Source: Spirochaetota bacterium (GTDB lineage: Bacteria > Spirochaetota > UBA4802 > UBA5550). Taken from it: DNA of 64,000 bases. The DNA lies in contig QKCL01000087.1 in assembly GCA_003246895.1 (NCBI GenBank), positions 1-64,000 of the forward strand. Reading direction: 5' to 3'. A program made the position numbers and the translations under genes. Of this stretch, positions 22,115 to 32,141 are shown one piece after another. The notes under the pieces were generated by a model that was not told the DNA's origin, ran no database searches, and was given only the letters and a program-made list of their open reading frames with translations. Each line of letters opens with the position of its first letter. The first letter of the stretch is position 1.

Positions 22115-22462
22115 TTATTTTAGGTACTTCTCAATGAAGTTTGAAAGTTCCTGAGCTTTCTCAGGTTCAGCTTTGCCATCAAGCCATAAAAGGAATTTAG
22201 GCCTGACCTCATTTTTTGTCTCAGGGCAATACTCATGGTGAAGGATGTATTTTGCCACATCATATTTGATTGTGTCCAGAATTTCTTCCGCTTTATGAAG
22301 ATTTTCAGGGGTAGATCCTATGACATCACATATTTTAACGATGATCTCATGCCTGTCAATTCCCTTCAGTTCGTCATGACATCTTTTGGAATACAATTCA
22401 TTGCATAGACTCATTTCGTCGGTCAGTTCCGGGATATAAGCCCCTGCTATTTTGTTTTCCAT
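22115..22462 (-). CDS. Hypothetical protein (115 aa) coupled to queH
   Basis: GGAGG (complement of 22469-22473) lies 6 nt before ATG 22462, so the first nine residues of the longer frame are excluded. Soluble and helical, with Cys/His residues (ELYSKRCHDELKG, ILHHEYCPETK) that could bind metal but form no known motif. It abuts queH with no gap. Family not recognised. Confidence 0.65.
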   Translation of the reverse strand: MENKIAGAYIPELTDEMSLCNELYSKRCHDELKGIDRHEIIVKICDVIGSTPENLHKAEEILDTIKYDVAKYILHHEYCPETKNEVRPKFLLWLDGKAEPEKAQELSNFIEKYLK

Positions 22463-22660
22463 TTCATACCTCCAGAGTGGTGTGTGCAAATATTAATTTT
22501 GCAGCAGATTTTATTGTACACCGTAATATTAATTGTTTAATTAGCGGAAAACAACTTTTTTTGTTTTTTTTAAAAAAAATATCAAAGAAAAAAATTTACT
22601 GTTATTATGGATTATTTGTTGTATATTACTATTTATATACTATTTTAGAGGTTTCATTAA

Positions 22661-23305
22661 ATGAGAAAAATCGCCCTGGTCATCGTGGATATGCAGAATT
22701 ATTATCTTGATGAAAATTCATCATACTGTTCATATTTCAGCTCACTCTATCCGGGGTCTTTTGATTATCTTAAGACCCGGGCCGAAACCGTTGTAATAAA
22801 AAATATACGTAAGCTGAAGAATCTTTTCAGGGAAAAAGGGAACGAGGTAATATTTTTAAGGCTCTGCAGCCGTATGGATGACAGGAGTGACCTGCATCGT
22901 TTTTTCAAAGAGTCATTTGACGATGGCAGGGAAAAGGGGTTTGATAATGTCTATCCCATGTGGGATAATCCGGAATCCTTTATAATTGATGAGTTAAAGC
23001 CCATTGAAGGAGAGACTGTAATTGACAAGACGACTTTCAGTCCCTTTTCCAGCACTAATATATACGAAATACTGGCAGAAAAGGGTATTAAATCACTTGT
23101 TTTTACAGGACTTGCCACAAGTCAGTGCGTAGAGACAACTGCCAGGGATGCATCTGACAGGGGATTTGATATAGTGCATATTTCGGATGGTCAGGTTGAC
23201 TATGATGAAGTCAGTCACAATGCCTCGTTAATAAGCTCCAGAGGAGTATGCGGAGGAGAAATTTACGAGGCAGAGGAGTTTATCAGTTTTTTTAAATCTA
23301 TTTGA
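22661..23305 (+). CDS. Isochorismatase/nicotinamidase-fold cysteine hydrolase
   Basis: 214 aa. The family's catalytic triad is visible: Asp10 (VIVDMQNYY), Lys123 (IDKTTFSPF) and Cys156 (GLATSQCVETTARDA). Members hydrolyse nicotinamide, N-carbamoyl compounds or isochorismate. The sequence does not fix the substrate. GAGG precedes the ATG. It is convergent with and overlaps the anti-sigma gene by 8 nt. Confidence 0.9.
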   Translation: MRKIALVIVDMQNYYLDENSSYCSYFSSLYPGSFDYLKTRAETVVIKNIRKLKNLFREKGNEVIFLRLCSRMDDRSDLHRFFKESFDDGREKGFDNVYPMWDNPESFIIDELKPIEGETVIDKTTFSPFSSTNIYEILAEKGIKSLVFTGLATSQCVETTARDASDRGFDIVHISDGQVDYDEVSHNASLISSRGVCGGEIYEAEEFISFFKSI

Positions 23306-23954
23306 AGACCCTGATAATTACTTTACCCTTTTCATTTGGAGAAATTTTTTCTATTTTAACATCACTCATTGCTGTACTGCCCACAGATACATCGGAATAA
23401 TTTTTACCCTTCATGTTTGAAATCTGGTAAAATGGATGGTTGAATATTTCCATTTTCAGATTGTTTTTTCCGAGTTCATATCTGATCTTTTCAAGTTTGG
23501 AGCTGGATATCTGGCTTTCAATATAATTATCTGTCATTTTCAGTATTTTTCCATCTGAATCACGAATAAATGAGATTATTTTTTCAGTTTTTGACAGATT
23601 GTTATTAGAAGCGATAATTGATCCGTTATCATTGAAGGAGGATTGTGTAACGGCAAATCCAACGCCGAAAACAATAAAACATGAAGCTGCAATGGCAGGT
23701 ATTCTCTTCATGTACATTCTTTTTCGGCATCTTTTTTCATATAATTGTATTGTGGACGAACAGATGTCAGGAATAGCTATCTGCTCGCTTTTAATGTTGT
23801 AAACAAGTGAAATACATCGGGAAAGTGTATCGTATTCTTTTTTACATATGCTGCATGAAGAAATATGAGAAAGAAATTCTCTTTTTTCCTCTTCTGAAAC
23901 ATCTCCGTCTATCAAATCGGATATCTGATTAAAGCTAAGATGAAAAGATGTCAT
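23298..23954 (-). CDS. Anti-sigma factor with zinc-finger (ZAS-like) N-terminus
   Basis: 218 aa. The N-terminal HISSCSICKKEY (His-x3-Cys-x2-Cys, about 30-41) is the zinc-binding anti-sigma motif. One transmembrane helix follows (about 89-106, IPAIAASCFIVFGVGFAV), then an extracytoplasmic domain of about 110 residues. It should hold the co-encoded ECF sigma factor inactive at the membrane until an envelope signal arrives. Its start overlaps the sigma gene by 4 nt. Confidence 0.88.
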   Translation of the reverse strand: MTSFHLSFNQISDLIDGDVSEEEKREFLSHISSCSICKKEYDTLSRCISLVYNIKSEQIAIPDICSSTIQLYEKRCRKRMYMKRIPAIAASCFIVFGVGFAVTQSSFNDNGSIIASNNNLSKTEKIISFIRDSDGKILKMTDNYIESQISSSKLEKIRYELGKNNLKMEIFNHPFYQISNMKGKNYSDVSVGSTAMSDVKIEKISPNEKGKVIIRVFK

Positions 23955-24523
23955 ATCAAACCTCTTGCATATAGTCTGTTTTTGAGGTACTCACGGCCTC
24001 TATGTATTCTTACCTTTACATTTGAAAGGTTTATTCCCAAAATACTGGAGATTTCATTATATGACAGACCATCAATGTCTCTCAATGTAAGTATTTCCCG
24101 GAAATCATCGGGAAGCTTACTGATCTCTTCCTTTACAATCCGCAGGGAATCCTCTGTTATAATACGATCTTCAGGATTCTCCCTTGAATCCTCCAGCTGA
24201 ATCTCATACTCATCGTCACCCTTTTTTGACTGAAGAGGAACCAGAGAGTATCTGTTTTTCTTCTTTCTGTAGTTTTTACAATGGTTTACCATTATACTGT
24301 AAAGCCATGTAGAAAACTTTGATTCCTGTCTGAAAGAGGGCAGGGCTTCCATCACAGTAATGAATATATCCTGAGTTATATCAAGCGCCTCATCATAGTC
24401 ATTAAACTGATAATAGACATACCTGAATACCATATCCTGATATTTCTTTATGATCAGTGAGTATGCATCAGTATTGCCCTCTAGTACTCTGCTTATTATT
24501 TCAATATCGTCTATTTTCGACAT
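23951..24523 (-). CDS. ECF-family RNA polymerase sigma factor
   Basis: 190 aa. Region 2 (YQDMVFRYVYYQFNDYDEAL, DITQDIFITV) recognises -10 DNA. Region 4 (LPDDFREILTLRDIDGLSY, then NEISSILGINLSNVKVRIHRG) recognises -35 DNA. The charged linker is typical of RpoE/SigW-like factors. It lies 27 nt downstream of tyrS and overlaps its anti-sigma partner. Target promoters cannot be assigned here. Confidence 0.94.
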   Translation of the reverse strand: MSKIDDIEIISRVLEGNTDAYSLIIKKYQDMVFRYVYYQFNDYDEALDITQDIFITVMEALPSFRQESKFSTWLYSIMVNHCKNYRKKKNRYSLVPLQSKKGDDEYEIQLEDSRENPEDRIITEDSLRIVKEEISKLPDDFREILTLRDIDGLSYNEISSILGINLSNVKVRIHRGREYLKNRLYARGLI

Positions 24524-24550
24524 AGCTTATCCACTTGTGTTACAAATTTA

Positions 24551-25762
24551 TTAAAATTTTAACTTTAAAAAACGTCTTTTTCCAACTTTTATTATACCTT
24601 CTGCGGCTTCAACTTCCTGGTCAGGATCTGTAATTTTGTTGCCGTCAATTGATACTCCGCCCCCTGTAATTAGTCTCCTTGCTTCTCCATTTGATGAAGC
24701 AAGATTTCCAAGTGTCATGAGTTTGATTATCCATATTTTGCCGTCTTTGATCTCTTCAGCGGGCACCTGAAATTCAGGAATATCATCGGGAATATCCTTT
24801 TTTACAAATATCTGATTAAAATCAAGAAGAGCCTTTTCCGCTGTGTCGTCATCATAGAACTGGGAACAAATATTTTTTGCAAGATTGACTTTTATATCGC
24901 GTGGATGATGAGACCCGTTTTCGATTCCATCTTTCATTTCCGATATTTTTTCAAATGGTATATCAGTAACAAGCTCATAATATTTAAACATCAGTTCATC
25001 TGAAATGGACATTACTTTTCCGAAAATTTCCTGTGGAGCCTCGTCAATTCCTATGTAGTTATTCAGGGACTTGCTCATTTTCTGGACACCGTCAAGGCCC
25101 ACAAGAAGGGGCAGGGTGATAATGGTTTGTGGGGTCTGCCCATATTCTCTTTGAAGATCTCTTCCAACGAGGAGGTTGAATTTCTGGTCAGTACCACCAA
25201 GTTCGACATCAGCCTTTAGAGCAACTGAATCATAGCCCTGAACCAGCGGATACATGAATTCAAGGATTGAAATGGATTTGCCGCCTTTAAACCGCTTTGA
25301 AAAATCGTCCCTTTCAAGCATGCGGGCCACATTATATCTGGATGTCAGCTCGAGTACATCGGCAAAATGCATCCCGCTGCACCATTTTGAATTAAATTCT
25401 ATTACGGTTTTTTCAGGATCGAGAATCTTGAAAACCTGTTTCTTATAGGTTTCGGCATTTTCCAGAACTTCCTCACGGGTCAGTCGTTTCCTGGTTTCAG
25501 ATTTACCCGTTGGATCACCTATCATTCCGGTGAAGTCACCGATGAGGAAAACCACTCTGTGACCCATGTCCTGGAAATGTTTCATTTTCCTTAAGAGTAC
25601 AGTGTGGCCGAGATGTATATCCGGTGCTGTGGGGTCGAAACCGGCCTTTACTGTGAGCGGGGCATCTTCAGCTTCCGATTTTTTAAGTTTTTCAATAAAG
25701 AGCTCTTCGGGTATAATCTCCTCAGTTCCGCGTTTTATGAGTTCTATGTCGTTTTTTACCAT
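24551..25762 (-). CDS. tyrS: Tyrosyl-tRNA synthetase
   Basis: 403 aa class I aminoacyl-tRNA synthetase. The HIGH-type motif is HLGH (50-53, after GFDPTAPDI), the KMSKS motif is intact ([10 protein letters not shown]) and a C-terminal S4 RNA-binding domain ends the protein ([20 protein letters not shown]). The layout suits the TyrRS 2 (TyrZ-like) group. It is preceded 15 nt upstream by a 91 aa gene. Confidence 0.96.
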   Translation of the reverse strand: MVKNDIELIKRGTEEIIPEELFIEKLKKSEAEDAPLTVKAGFDPTAPDIHLGHTVLLRKMKHFQDMGHRVVFLIGDFTGMIGDPTGKSETRKRLTREEVLENAETYKKQVFKILDPEKTVIEFNSKWCSGMHFADVLELTSRYNVARMLERDDFSKRFKGGKSISILEFMYPLVQGYDSVALKADVELGGTDQKFNLLVGRDLQREYGQTPQTIITLPLLVGLDGVQKMSKSLNNYIGIDEAPQEIFGKVMSISDELMFKYYELVTDIPFEKISEMKDGIENGSHHPRDIKVNLAKNICSQFYDDDTAEKALLDFNQIFVKKDIPDDIPEFQVPAEEIKDGKIWIIKLMTLGNLASSNGEARRLITGGGVSIDGNKITDPDQEVEAAEGIIKVGKRRFLKLKF

Positions 25763-25777
25763 TTTAATATCCGTTTG

Positions 25778-26053
25778 TTAATTTAGGTTTTCGTCACTGC
25801 CCTCTGGCCCTTCCGGGAAAACGAAATCCGGCCCCATGGCCTGAATTATATGATACTGAGCAACTAGTGAAATGAGTTCGTCTCTTGCTTCGCTGGCCTC
25901 GCCGGTAGAGTCAAAACCAATTATGACAGGTTCTGGCAAGCCCGTAAGAAATACTTCAAAACCGTTTCTGCCATTGCTTTCAGTCATGCTCCCCACTGCA
26001 GTAACATGGGGAATCACTATAGCTATGCTTCCATAGTCAATTACCGGTAACAT
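25778..26053 (-). CDS. Hypothetical protein (91 aa) upstream of tyrS
   Basis: GGAG (complement of 26060-26063) lies 6 nt before ATG 26053, so the longer frame starting at 26068 is less likely. Soluble, with beta-prone segments (LPVIDYGSIAIVIPHVT, EVFLTGLPEPVIIGFDS), a short helix and an acidic tail. No family recognised. Likely co-transcribed with tyrS. Confidence 0.65.
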   Translation of the reverse strand: MLPVIDYGSIAIVIPHVTAVGSMTESNGRNGFEVFLTGLPEPVIIGFDSTGEASEARDELISLVAQYHIIQAMGPDFVFPEGPEGSDENLN

Positions 26054-26100
26054 TAATTTCTCCAACAATAATTATTCACAGCAGTCTGTAAAGTACTAAT

Positions 26101-26128
26101 AAAAAAACAGCCTGATCATCTGTCAGGC
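26101..26128 (-). terminator. Rho-independent terminator of the heat-shock operon
   Basis: On the minus strand GCCTGA pairs with TCAGGC (26110-26115 with 26123-26128) around a 7-nt loop, followed by a run of seven T. It lies about 30 nt after dnaJ. Confidence 0.85.
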
Positions 26129-26157
26129 ATGTTTTGGTGGAATATATCCTTTGTATC

Positions 26158-27261
26158 TCAGTAGAAATCTTTTTTGGAATCCTTTTCATCCGAGAGTGTG
26201 TCAAATTCCTTCAGAAGTTCCTTCTGCCTTGATGAAAGTTTTTTGGGAACAGCAATGTTTATCTTAACCAGCTGGTCACCCTTGCCGTAGGAACCAAGGT
26301 ATGGAATTCCGTTCCCCTTGAGTCTGAAGATCTGCCCGTTTTCAGTTCCAGGCGGAATCTTCATTTTAACCTTTGATCCGGAAATTGTCGGTACCTGAAT
26401 CTCTCCTCCCAGGCAAACAAGAGTGAAAGAAACATCCACAAGGCTTATTATATCATTGCCGTGACGTTCAAAGATGTCGTGTTTGTTGACGTGCATTACG
26501 ACATAGAGATCTCCGGCAATACCGCCGTTTGGAGCCTGTTCCCCTTCGCCGCTTATTTTAAGCCTTGAACCTGATTCCACTCCCGCCGGGATTTTAACAG
26601 TGATTTTTCTCTTCTTCTGTGTGACTCCTGCACCCTGACATGTTTTGCAGGGAGAGGTGATGATTTTACCCTCTCCGTGGCATTTGGGGCATGTCTGGCT
26701 TATCGAGAAGAATCCCTGTGTCTGTCGTATCTGGCCCATGCCGTTACATGTGGGGCAGACCGCAGGTTTTGATTTTGATGAAGATCCTGTGCCGTTGCAT
26801 GTCTCGCATGTTTCCAGTCTTGGTATCTCAATCTGTACTTCACTCCCCAGTGCGGCTTCCTCAAGAGATATTGTAAGGTCATACTGAAGGTCTGAGCCTC
26901 TTCTTGTTCTTTTGGATCTGCTTCGAGATCCTCCGAATGATGATCCGAAGAAGCCTTCAAAAATATCTCCCAGATCAAAATCTCCGAAGATATCAGAGAA
27001 ATCTGTATATGCGCCGCGGCCCATTCCGTCAAATCCCTGAACTCCATCATGGCCGAATTTGTCATATGAGGATCTTTTCTTCGGATCCCTCAGTACTTCA
27101 TAGGCTTCGGTTGCTTCCTTGAATTTATCTTCAGCTTCCGGATTGTTTTTGTTCTTGTCGGGGTGATATTTAAGGGCAAGTTTTCTGTATGCCTGTTTTA
27201 TCTCCTGTTCTGAAGCGGTTTTGCTAACCCCGAGTATTTCGTAATAATCTCGCTTGGCCAA
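26158..27261 (-). CDS. dnaJ: Chaperone DnaJ (Hsp40)
   Basis: 367 aa. The J domain carries His-Pro-Asp (YHPDKNK), followed by a Gly/Phe-rich linker. Four zinc-binding CxxCxGxG repeats follow ([32 protein letters not shown]), then the substrate-binding C-terminal domains. It stimulates the DnaK ATPase and delivers substrates. It is last in the hrcA-grpE-dnaK-dnaJ operon, separated from dnaK by a hairpin. Confidence 0.98.
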   Translation of the reverse strand: MAKRDYYEILGVSKTASEQEIKQAYRKLALKYHPDKNKNNPEAEDKFKEATEAYEVLRDPKKRSSYDKFGHDGVQGFDGMGRGAYTDFSDIFGDFDLGDIFEGFFGSSFGGSRSRSKRTRRGSDLQYDLTISLEEAALGSEVQIEIPRLETCETCNGTGSSSKSKPAVCPTCNGMGQIRQTQGFFSISQTCPKCHGEGKIITSPCKTCQGAGVTQKKRKITVKIPAGVESGSRLKISGEGEQAPNGGIAGDLYVVMHVNKHDIFERHGNDIISLVDVSFTLVCLGGEIQVPTISGSKVKMKIPPGTENGQIFRLKGNGIPYLGSYGKGDQLVKINIAVPKKLSSRQKELLKEFDTLSDEKDSKKDFY

Positions 27262-27294
27262 TTTAATCCTCGCTATTCTTGTGAGCCATCTATG

Positions 27295-27324
27295 ATACAG
27301 CCCTCTTTCAGGAGAGGGCTGTAT
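27295..27324 (-). other. Stable hairpin between dnaK and dnaJ
   Basis: ATACAGCCCTC (27295-27305) pairs perfectly over 11 bp with GAGGGCTGTAT (27314-27324), loop 8 nt. No T-run follows on the minus strand, so it is less a full terminator than a candidate attenuator or mRNA-processing/stability element lowering dnaJ relative to dnaK. Confidence 0.6.
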
Positions 27325-27336
27325 TCAATCTATTCA

Positions 27337-29268
27337 TTATTTTTTATCTTCGTCAACTACTTCATAATCTGCGTCGTAAACTTTTTCATCTGACCCGGAT
27401 GCAGAACTGTTTTTGTTTTCACTGCCTGCACCTGCTTCACCCTGTGCCGGGCCTCCCTGCTGCTGTGAAGCTTCCTGATACATCCTTTCGGCAAAGCCGT
27501 GAGATGCCTTTTCAAGTTCTGATTTTGCATTTTTGATTGTATCTATGCTGCTGCCTTCCATGGCAGTTCTCAGTGCTGATATTGCAGAAATGATGGCATT
27601 CTTTTCGTCTTCTTTTACCTTGTCCGCGTTTTCCTTCATCATTTTTTCTATCGAATAGATGAGTGTATCGGATTCATTTCTCACCTCAATGAGTTCCTTG
27701 GCTTTTCTGTCCTCGTCAGCATGAGTTTCAGCGTCTTTTACCATTTTGTCAATTTCATCATCGCTGAGTCCGCTTGAAGATTCGATTTTAATCTTTTGTT
27801 CCTTGCCTGTTCCGAGGTCCTTGGCTGAAACGTGGACAATACCGTTTGCATCAATATCAAATGTTACTTCAATTTGAGGAACTCCCCTTGGTGCAGGAGG
27901 AATATCTGCAAGGTCGAATCTGCCAAGTGTTCGGTTCTGGTTAGCAAGTTCCCTTTCTCCCTGAAGAACATGGATGGATACTGCAGGCTGGTTGTCGGCT
28001 GCTGTAGAGAAAATCTGACTTTTCCTTGCCGGAATTGTTGTGTTCCTCTCGATGAGTTTTGTCATAACCCCGCCGAGAGTTTCAATTCCAAGCGAAAGAG
28101 GTGTAACGTCCAGAAGAAGTACATCGTGAACATCTCCTGCAAGAACACCGCCCTGAATTGCTGCACCTATTGCAACAACCTCGTCCGGGTTAACTCCCCT
28201 GTGGGGCTCTTTGCCGAATACTCTTTTTACCAGTTCCTGAACTGCAGGGATCCTTGTTGATCCTCCAACAAGAATTACCTCGTCAATATCTCCCGGTGTA
28301 AGTCCGGCATCTTCAAGCGCCTTCATGCATGGGATTTTGGTTGATTCAACAAGATCCTCTGTGAGCTGCTCGAATTTTGCCCTTGAAAGAGTTGTTACAA
28401 GGTGTTTCGGTCCCGACTGATCTGCTGTGAGGAACGGAATGTTTATCTCAGTCTGCATTTTCCCTGAAAGCTCGATTTTTGATTTTTCTGCGGCTTCTTT
28501 CAGTCTCTGAAGAGCCATTTTGTCGTTTGACACATCAATGCCGGTCTGCTGTCTGAACTCGTTTATGAGCCATTCCATTATTCTCTGGTCAAAGTCATCT
28601 CCTCCCAGATGTGTATTTCCGTTTGTGGATTTTACTTCAAAGACACCGTCGCCCAGTTCAAGAATTGAGATATCGAATGTACCGCCGCCAAGGTCATATA
28701 CTGCGATTTTTTCGTTTTCCTTTGCTTTGTCGAGTCCATAGGCAAGGGCCGCAGCTGTCGGTTCGTTTATTATCCTTTCAACTTCAAGTCCTGCGATTTT
28801 ACCAGCATCTTTGGTTGCCTGTCTCTGTGCATCGTTGAAGTATGCGGGTACTGTAATTACAGCTTTTGTTACTGTCTCGCCTAGATAGTCTTCCGCAGTC
28901 TGTTTCATTTTCTGAAGAATTCTTGCTGAAATCTCCTGGGGAGAAAATTCTCCGGAAATGGTTTTGATGTTAACCCCGTTCTTACCGTCATCCTGTACTG
29001 TATATGGTACCATGGATATTTCACCGGTAACTTCATTGAATTTTCGTCCCATGAATCTCTTTACAGATCTGATGGTATTCTCCGGGTTTGTGATAATCTG
29101 GTTTTTGGCAACCTGTCCCACCAGTCTTTCGCTCTTATCTGTATATGCAACAATCGATGGTGTAGTTCTCTGTCCTTCGGAGTTTTGAATTACAACGGGC
29201 TCACCACCCGACATAACAGAAACACAAGAGTTTGTGGTTCCAAGGTCTATACCAATAATTTTGCTCAT
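27337..29268 (-). CDS. dnaK: Chaperone DnaK (Hsp70)
   Basis: 643 aa. Phosphate-binding [16 protein letters not shown] at the N-terminus, [18 protein letters not shown] and [14 protein letters not shown] in the ATPase domain, then substrate-binding and lid domains. The C-terminus ends with an acidic tail ([12 protein letters not shown]) typical of bacterial DnaK. AAGGAG precedes ATG 29268. It is the central ATP-driven folding chaperone, working with DnaJ and GrpE. Confidence 0.99.
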   Translation of the reverse strand: MSKIIGIDLGTTNSCVSVMSGGEPVVIQNSEGQRTTPSIVAYTDKSERLVGQVAKNQIITNPENTIRSVKRFMGRKFNEVTGEISMVPYTVQDDGKNGVNIKTISGEFSPQEISARILQKMKQTAEDYLGETVTKAVITVPAYFNDAQRQATKDAGKIAGLEVERIINEPTAAALAYGLDKAKENEKIAVYDLGGGTFDISILELGDGVFEVKSTNGNTHLGGDDFDQRIMEWLINEFRQQTGIDVSNDKMALQRLKEAAEKSKIELSGKMQTEINIPFLTADQSGPKHLVTTLSRAKFEQLTEDLVESTKIPCMKALEDAGLTPGDIDEVILVGGSTRIPAVQELVKRVFGKEPHRGVNPDEVVAIGAAIQGGVLAGDVHDVLLLDVTPLSLGIETLGGVMTKLIERNTTIPARKSQIFSTAADNQPAVSIHVLQGERELANQNRTLGRFDLADIPPAPRGVPQIEVTFDIDANGIVHVSAKDLGTGKEQKIKIESSSGLSDDEIDKMVKDAETHADEDRKAKELIEVRNESDTLIYSIEKMMKENADKVKEDEKNAIISAISALRTAMEGSSIDTIKNAKSELEKASHGFAERMYQEASQQQGGPAQGEAGAGSENKNSSASGSDEKVYDADYEVVDEDKK

Positions 29269-29311
29269 TTTTTTACTCCTTATGATTTGTTATATTAACA
29301 GTTTTTTAGTA

Positions 29312-29947
29312 TTAATTTTCTTCTTTTGGTTCTTCAGTCTCATCTTCCGGCTTTTTGGGTGAAGGCTTGGAAACCTTTACCTTTGAGCTTCTTATTACAA
29401 GTTCATCCAGTTTGAAACCTTTCTGGTGAACCTTTGTTACAGTGTCAATTTCGTGATGTTCACTGTCTTCCATTTCTATTGCTTCATGAAAATTCGGGTC
29501 AAAGGGTTTATCCAGGGCCTCAATCTCCTCAATGCCGTAATTTTTAAGGGTTTCTAATATTCTGCCTGAGATCATTCTCACTCCATCAACAAAGGATTTG
29601 TGAGATTCTTCATGATGACCGTTTTCAAGATTTTCAGAAGCGTCAATTGCCCTGATAAGGTCATCATTGATATTTATTATATCACAGGCGAAGTCCTTAA
29701 TCGCTGTTTTTTTGAAGTCCTCCTGTAATTTGGCGGATCTTTTTTTGTAATTTTCAAAGTCCGCCTGCCTTCTGATCATCAGGTCCTTCTGTTCTTCCAG
29801 CTCTTTTTTCAGACCTGCAATCTCTTCGTCCTTTTTGTTCAGATTCTCTCCGGAAGTGACATCGGCAGAATCTTCGGACTGAGTTTTTTCAGAAGAGATG
29901 TCTTCTTTTTTCTCTTCCATTTCTTCAATCGGTTTTTTTTGAGTCAT
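29312..29947 (-). CDS. grpE: Nucleotide exchange factor GrpE
   Basis: 211 aa. A charged N-terminus and a long coiled coil precede the GrpE core (RQADFENYKKRSAKLQEDF) and the C-terminal beta domain (VTKVHQKGFKLDELVIRSSKVKVSK). It releases ADP from DnaK. An acidic Lys/Glu tail follows. Position between hrcA and dnaK is canonical. Confidence 0.97.
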   Translation of the reverse strand: MTQKKPIEEMEEKKEDISSEKTQSEDSADVTSGENLNKKDEEIAGLKKELEEQKDLMIRRQADFENYKKRSAKLQEDFKKTAIKDFACDIININDDLIRAIDASENLENGHHEESHKSFVDGVRMISGRILETLKNYGIEEIEALDKPFDPNFHEAIEMEDSEHHEIDTVTKVHQKGFKLDELVIRSSKVKVSKPSPKKPEDETEEPKEEN

Positions 29948-29976
29948 ATTTAATTCTCCAAATATTTGCTTTATTT

Positions 29977-31020
29977 CTATTTTGAAAGCTTTGTTAAAAG
30001 CCCTGATACGGCCTTGCCTGTATAATCGACCAGAGGGAGAATTTTTTCATAATCCATTCTGGTCGGGCCGAAAACCCCCAGTGCTCCAACGGGGCGGTTT
30101 CCTATCTTGTATGATGATGATACTATGCTGCATCCGGTTATTGACGGGTTGCCTATCTCATCTCCTATGAGTATTCTTACTCCTTCTGAGTTGAGCTGGC
30201 TCTCTAGAAGTCCTCGGAGTATGTTTTTTTCTTCAATAATATTGAGGAGACTGTTCAGTCTGTCCGCCTCAACCATTTCAGGTATACGGAGAAGGTTTTC
30301 TATCCCTTCGATGCTTATGGCTGAATCATTGCTTTCATTGAGGGCAAGCTGTGCAATATCCAGGGCCACATCCTTTCTGTCATTTGAACTTTTTTCAGTT
30401 CGCAGTTTCAGGAAAATTGTGTCCTTTATCTCCTCAATGGAATATCCCCCAAGTTCGGTAGTGAGAAACCTTGAACAGAGGAAGAGGTCATCCTGTGTTA
30501 CTCTTTCGGAAAGGGTGACTTTTTTTGTTAAAATCATCCCTGTCCTTGTGATTGAAATCATGAGAACTTCACTGTTTTCCAGCTGTATGAGTTCAATGAA
30601 TTTTAATACTGTAAAGTCGGGCCTGGGGGAGAGCATGATTCCTGCATAGCTTGATACGGTCGACAGCATTTTTGCAACTGAATCGAAAATTTTGTCAAGC
30701 TGGAGCTCCCGGGCCAGAACCTTTTCATCAAAATGATGCTCGGTGTTAAAGTCATAGCTGCTCAGGAGGGAATCAACATAGTATCTGTATCCCTTGTCCG
30801 TTGGAACTCTTCCCGATGATGTATGGGGCTGCATGAGATAATCGAGTTTTTCAAGGTCATACATTATGTTTCTCATGGTAGCTGGAGAAAGAGAAAAGGA
30901 ATATTTCTGCACAAAGGATCTTGATCCGACCGGTTTTCCGGTGACAATGTATTCATATATAATAGCATTGAGTATTGCAGATTCTCTGTCATTAAGTATT
31001 CTGTCTTTGTTCTGTTCCAT
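29977..31020 (-). CDS. hrcA: Heat-inducible transcription repressor HrcA
   Basis: 347 aa from ATG 31020. The winged-helix N-terminus has LNDRESAILNAIIYEYIVTG, PVGSRSF and SPATMRNIMYDLEKLDYLMQ, then PHTSSGRVPTDKGYRYYVD. It represses the operon by binding CIRCE and is kept active by chaperone systems. An upstream in-frame ATG at 31047 would lie inside the CIRCE operator, so it is rejected as the start. Confidence 0.97.
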   Translation of the reverse strand: MEQNKDRILNDRESAILNAIIYEYIVTGKPVGSRSFVQKYSFSLSPATMRNIMYDLEKLDYLMQPHTSSGRVPTDKGYRYYVDSLLSSYDFNTEHHFDEKVLARELQLDKIFDSVAKMLSTVSSYAGIMLSPRPDFTVLKFIELIQLENSEVLMISITRTGMILTKKVTLSERVTQDDLFLCSRFLTTELGGYSIEEIKDTIFLKLRTEKSSNDRKDVALDIAQLALNESNDSAISIEGIENLLRIPEMVEADRLNSLLNIIEEKNILRGLLESQLNSEGVRILIGDEIGNPSITGCSIVSSSYKIGNRPVGALGVFGPTRMDYEKILPLVDYTGKAVSGLLTKLSK

Positions 31021-31040
31021 AAAAAATAGCCCTATTACTA

Positions 31041-31067
31041 TTAGCACTCATAATAATCGAGTGCTAA
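31041..31067. promoter_or_regulatory. CIRCE operator (HrcA binding site)
   Basis: TTAGCACTC (31041-31049), 9-nt spacer, GAGTGCTAA (31059-31067). This is the exact CIRCE consensus with perfect arms, 20 nt upstream of the hrcA start. HrcA bound here would block transcription of its own operon. Confidence 0.98.
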
Positions 31068-31071
31068 TAGT

Positions 31072-31099
31072 AATATACAAAACATCCTTAAATCGTCAA
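31072..31099 (-). promoter_or_regulatory. Promoter of the hrcA-grpE-dnaK-dnaJ operon
   Basis: On the minus strand TTGACG (complement of 31094-31099), 16-nt spacer, TATATT (complement of 31072-31077). Transcription would begin at the edge of or within CIRCE, as expected for repression by HrcA. Confidence 0.75.
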
Positions 31100-31147
31100 G
31101 AAAAAATTATTAATTTTTGTGGTGGTTTCAGTAGAGGAAGGATTTTT

Positions 31148-31963
31148 TTATTTTTTCTTTTTCCCGTCCTTGTCGTCCTTCTTGTCTCCTGCATCGAGAT
31201 TCTGCCGTGCGGCATCAATTGTTGTTTTTAGTTTGTCGGCATCGCTGCTTTCTCCCATTACCATGTGTACCTTTCTCAGGGCCTCAAGGAGATCGATTGA
31301 TTTTTTGAGATCTTCACGGGACTTTGCAGAAAGTTCATATTTTGTCCTGTACTGTTTTGCCGCTTCTGCAAGAGAGTCCTTTACAAGATGGAGATGTTCT
31401 CTTCTGTCATGGAAAAAATCCTGTCTGGGATCTCTGTATTTCTGCATATCGGAGAAATTCAGAAGATTTCTGTTTATTACAGCCAGTTTTGCCTGAAATT
31501 CCACGAAGAGCCATTTCCATTTTGAGTCCTCACCCATGCTGTCTCTTAGGGATCTGAAGGTTTCATCTATTTTATTTGCCAGGTCAAGAATCTGTCTTGC
31601 GTTAAAGTGTCCGATCCTGGACAGGTATTCCTCATTTTCTTTCAGGGAGTCCCTGTCAACTTCATCTCCAACTGTTTCCTTCATGAATTGCAGTATTTTA
31701 GACAAACTTGATTTTGCATTATCAAGACTTTTGTTGTTCTTTATATTCAGCATCTGAACAGAGAGGTTGTTTATCTGTATATTGTATTCAATATCTTTAA
31801 CAAGATAATACACTGTTTCAATGTTGAAATACCCCTCAAGATTAGGCATTTCTTTCCTTTTTGACGCAGTTTCCCTGATATTTTTCTGCAGTGTGTCTAT
31901 TTCAGTTTTTATATTTTTTATTTCGTCATTGTATGCAGCTTTTTGAGCTTTGGATATGGCCAT
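31148..31963 (-). CDS. Coiled-coil cytoplasmic protein, unknown function
   Basis: 271 aa, almost entirely helical and charged. The N-terminal heptad pattern (KAAYNDEIKNIKTEIDTLQK) suggests a coiled coil. A middle conserved-looking segment (SKWKWLFVEFQAKLAVINRN) is followed by a Lys/Asp-rich tail (DAGDKKDDKDGKKKK). No signal peptide or membrane helix. It is upstream of the heat-shock promoter but has its own gene unit. Family not recognised. Confidence 0.75.
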   Translation of the reverse strand: MAISKAQKAAYNDEIKNIKTEIDTLQKNIRETASKRKEMPNLEGYFNIETVYYLVKDIEYNIQINNLSVQMLNIKNNKSLDNAKSSLSKILQFMKETVGDEVDRDSLKENEEYLSRIGHFNARQILDLANKIDETFRSLRDSMGEDSKWKWLFVEFQAKLAVINRNLLNFSDMQKYRDPRQDFFHDRREHLHLVKDSLAEAAKQYRTKYELSAKSREDLKKSIDLLEALRKVHMVMGESSDADKLKTTIDAARQNLDAGDKKDDKDGKKKK

Positions 31964-32141
31964 GGCGAATAAATCCCCTGAATAATTAGATATGGTAATA
32001 GTTTCGGTTTTCTGTAAATATGCAATACAAATTTTTTAAATAGTGCCTTTCCATTAATAAAATGTAATTTTTCACGAAAAATAGTTGCATCTAATATTGC
32101 AATTTTAGAGTGTTTAATTAATTACTTAAAATAAGGTTGAA

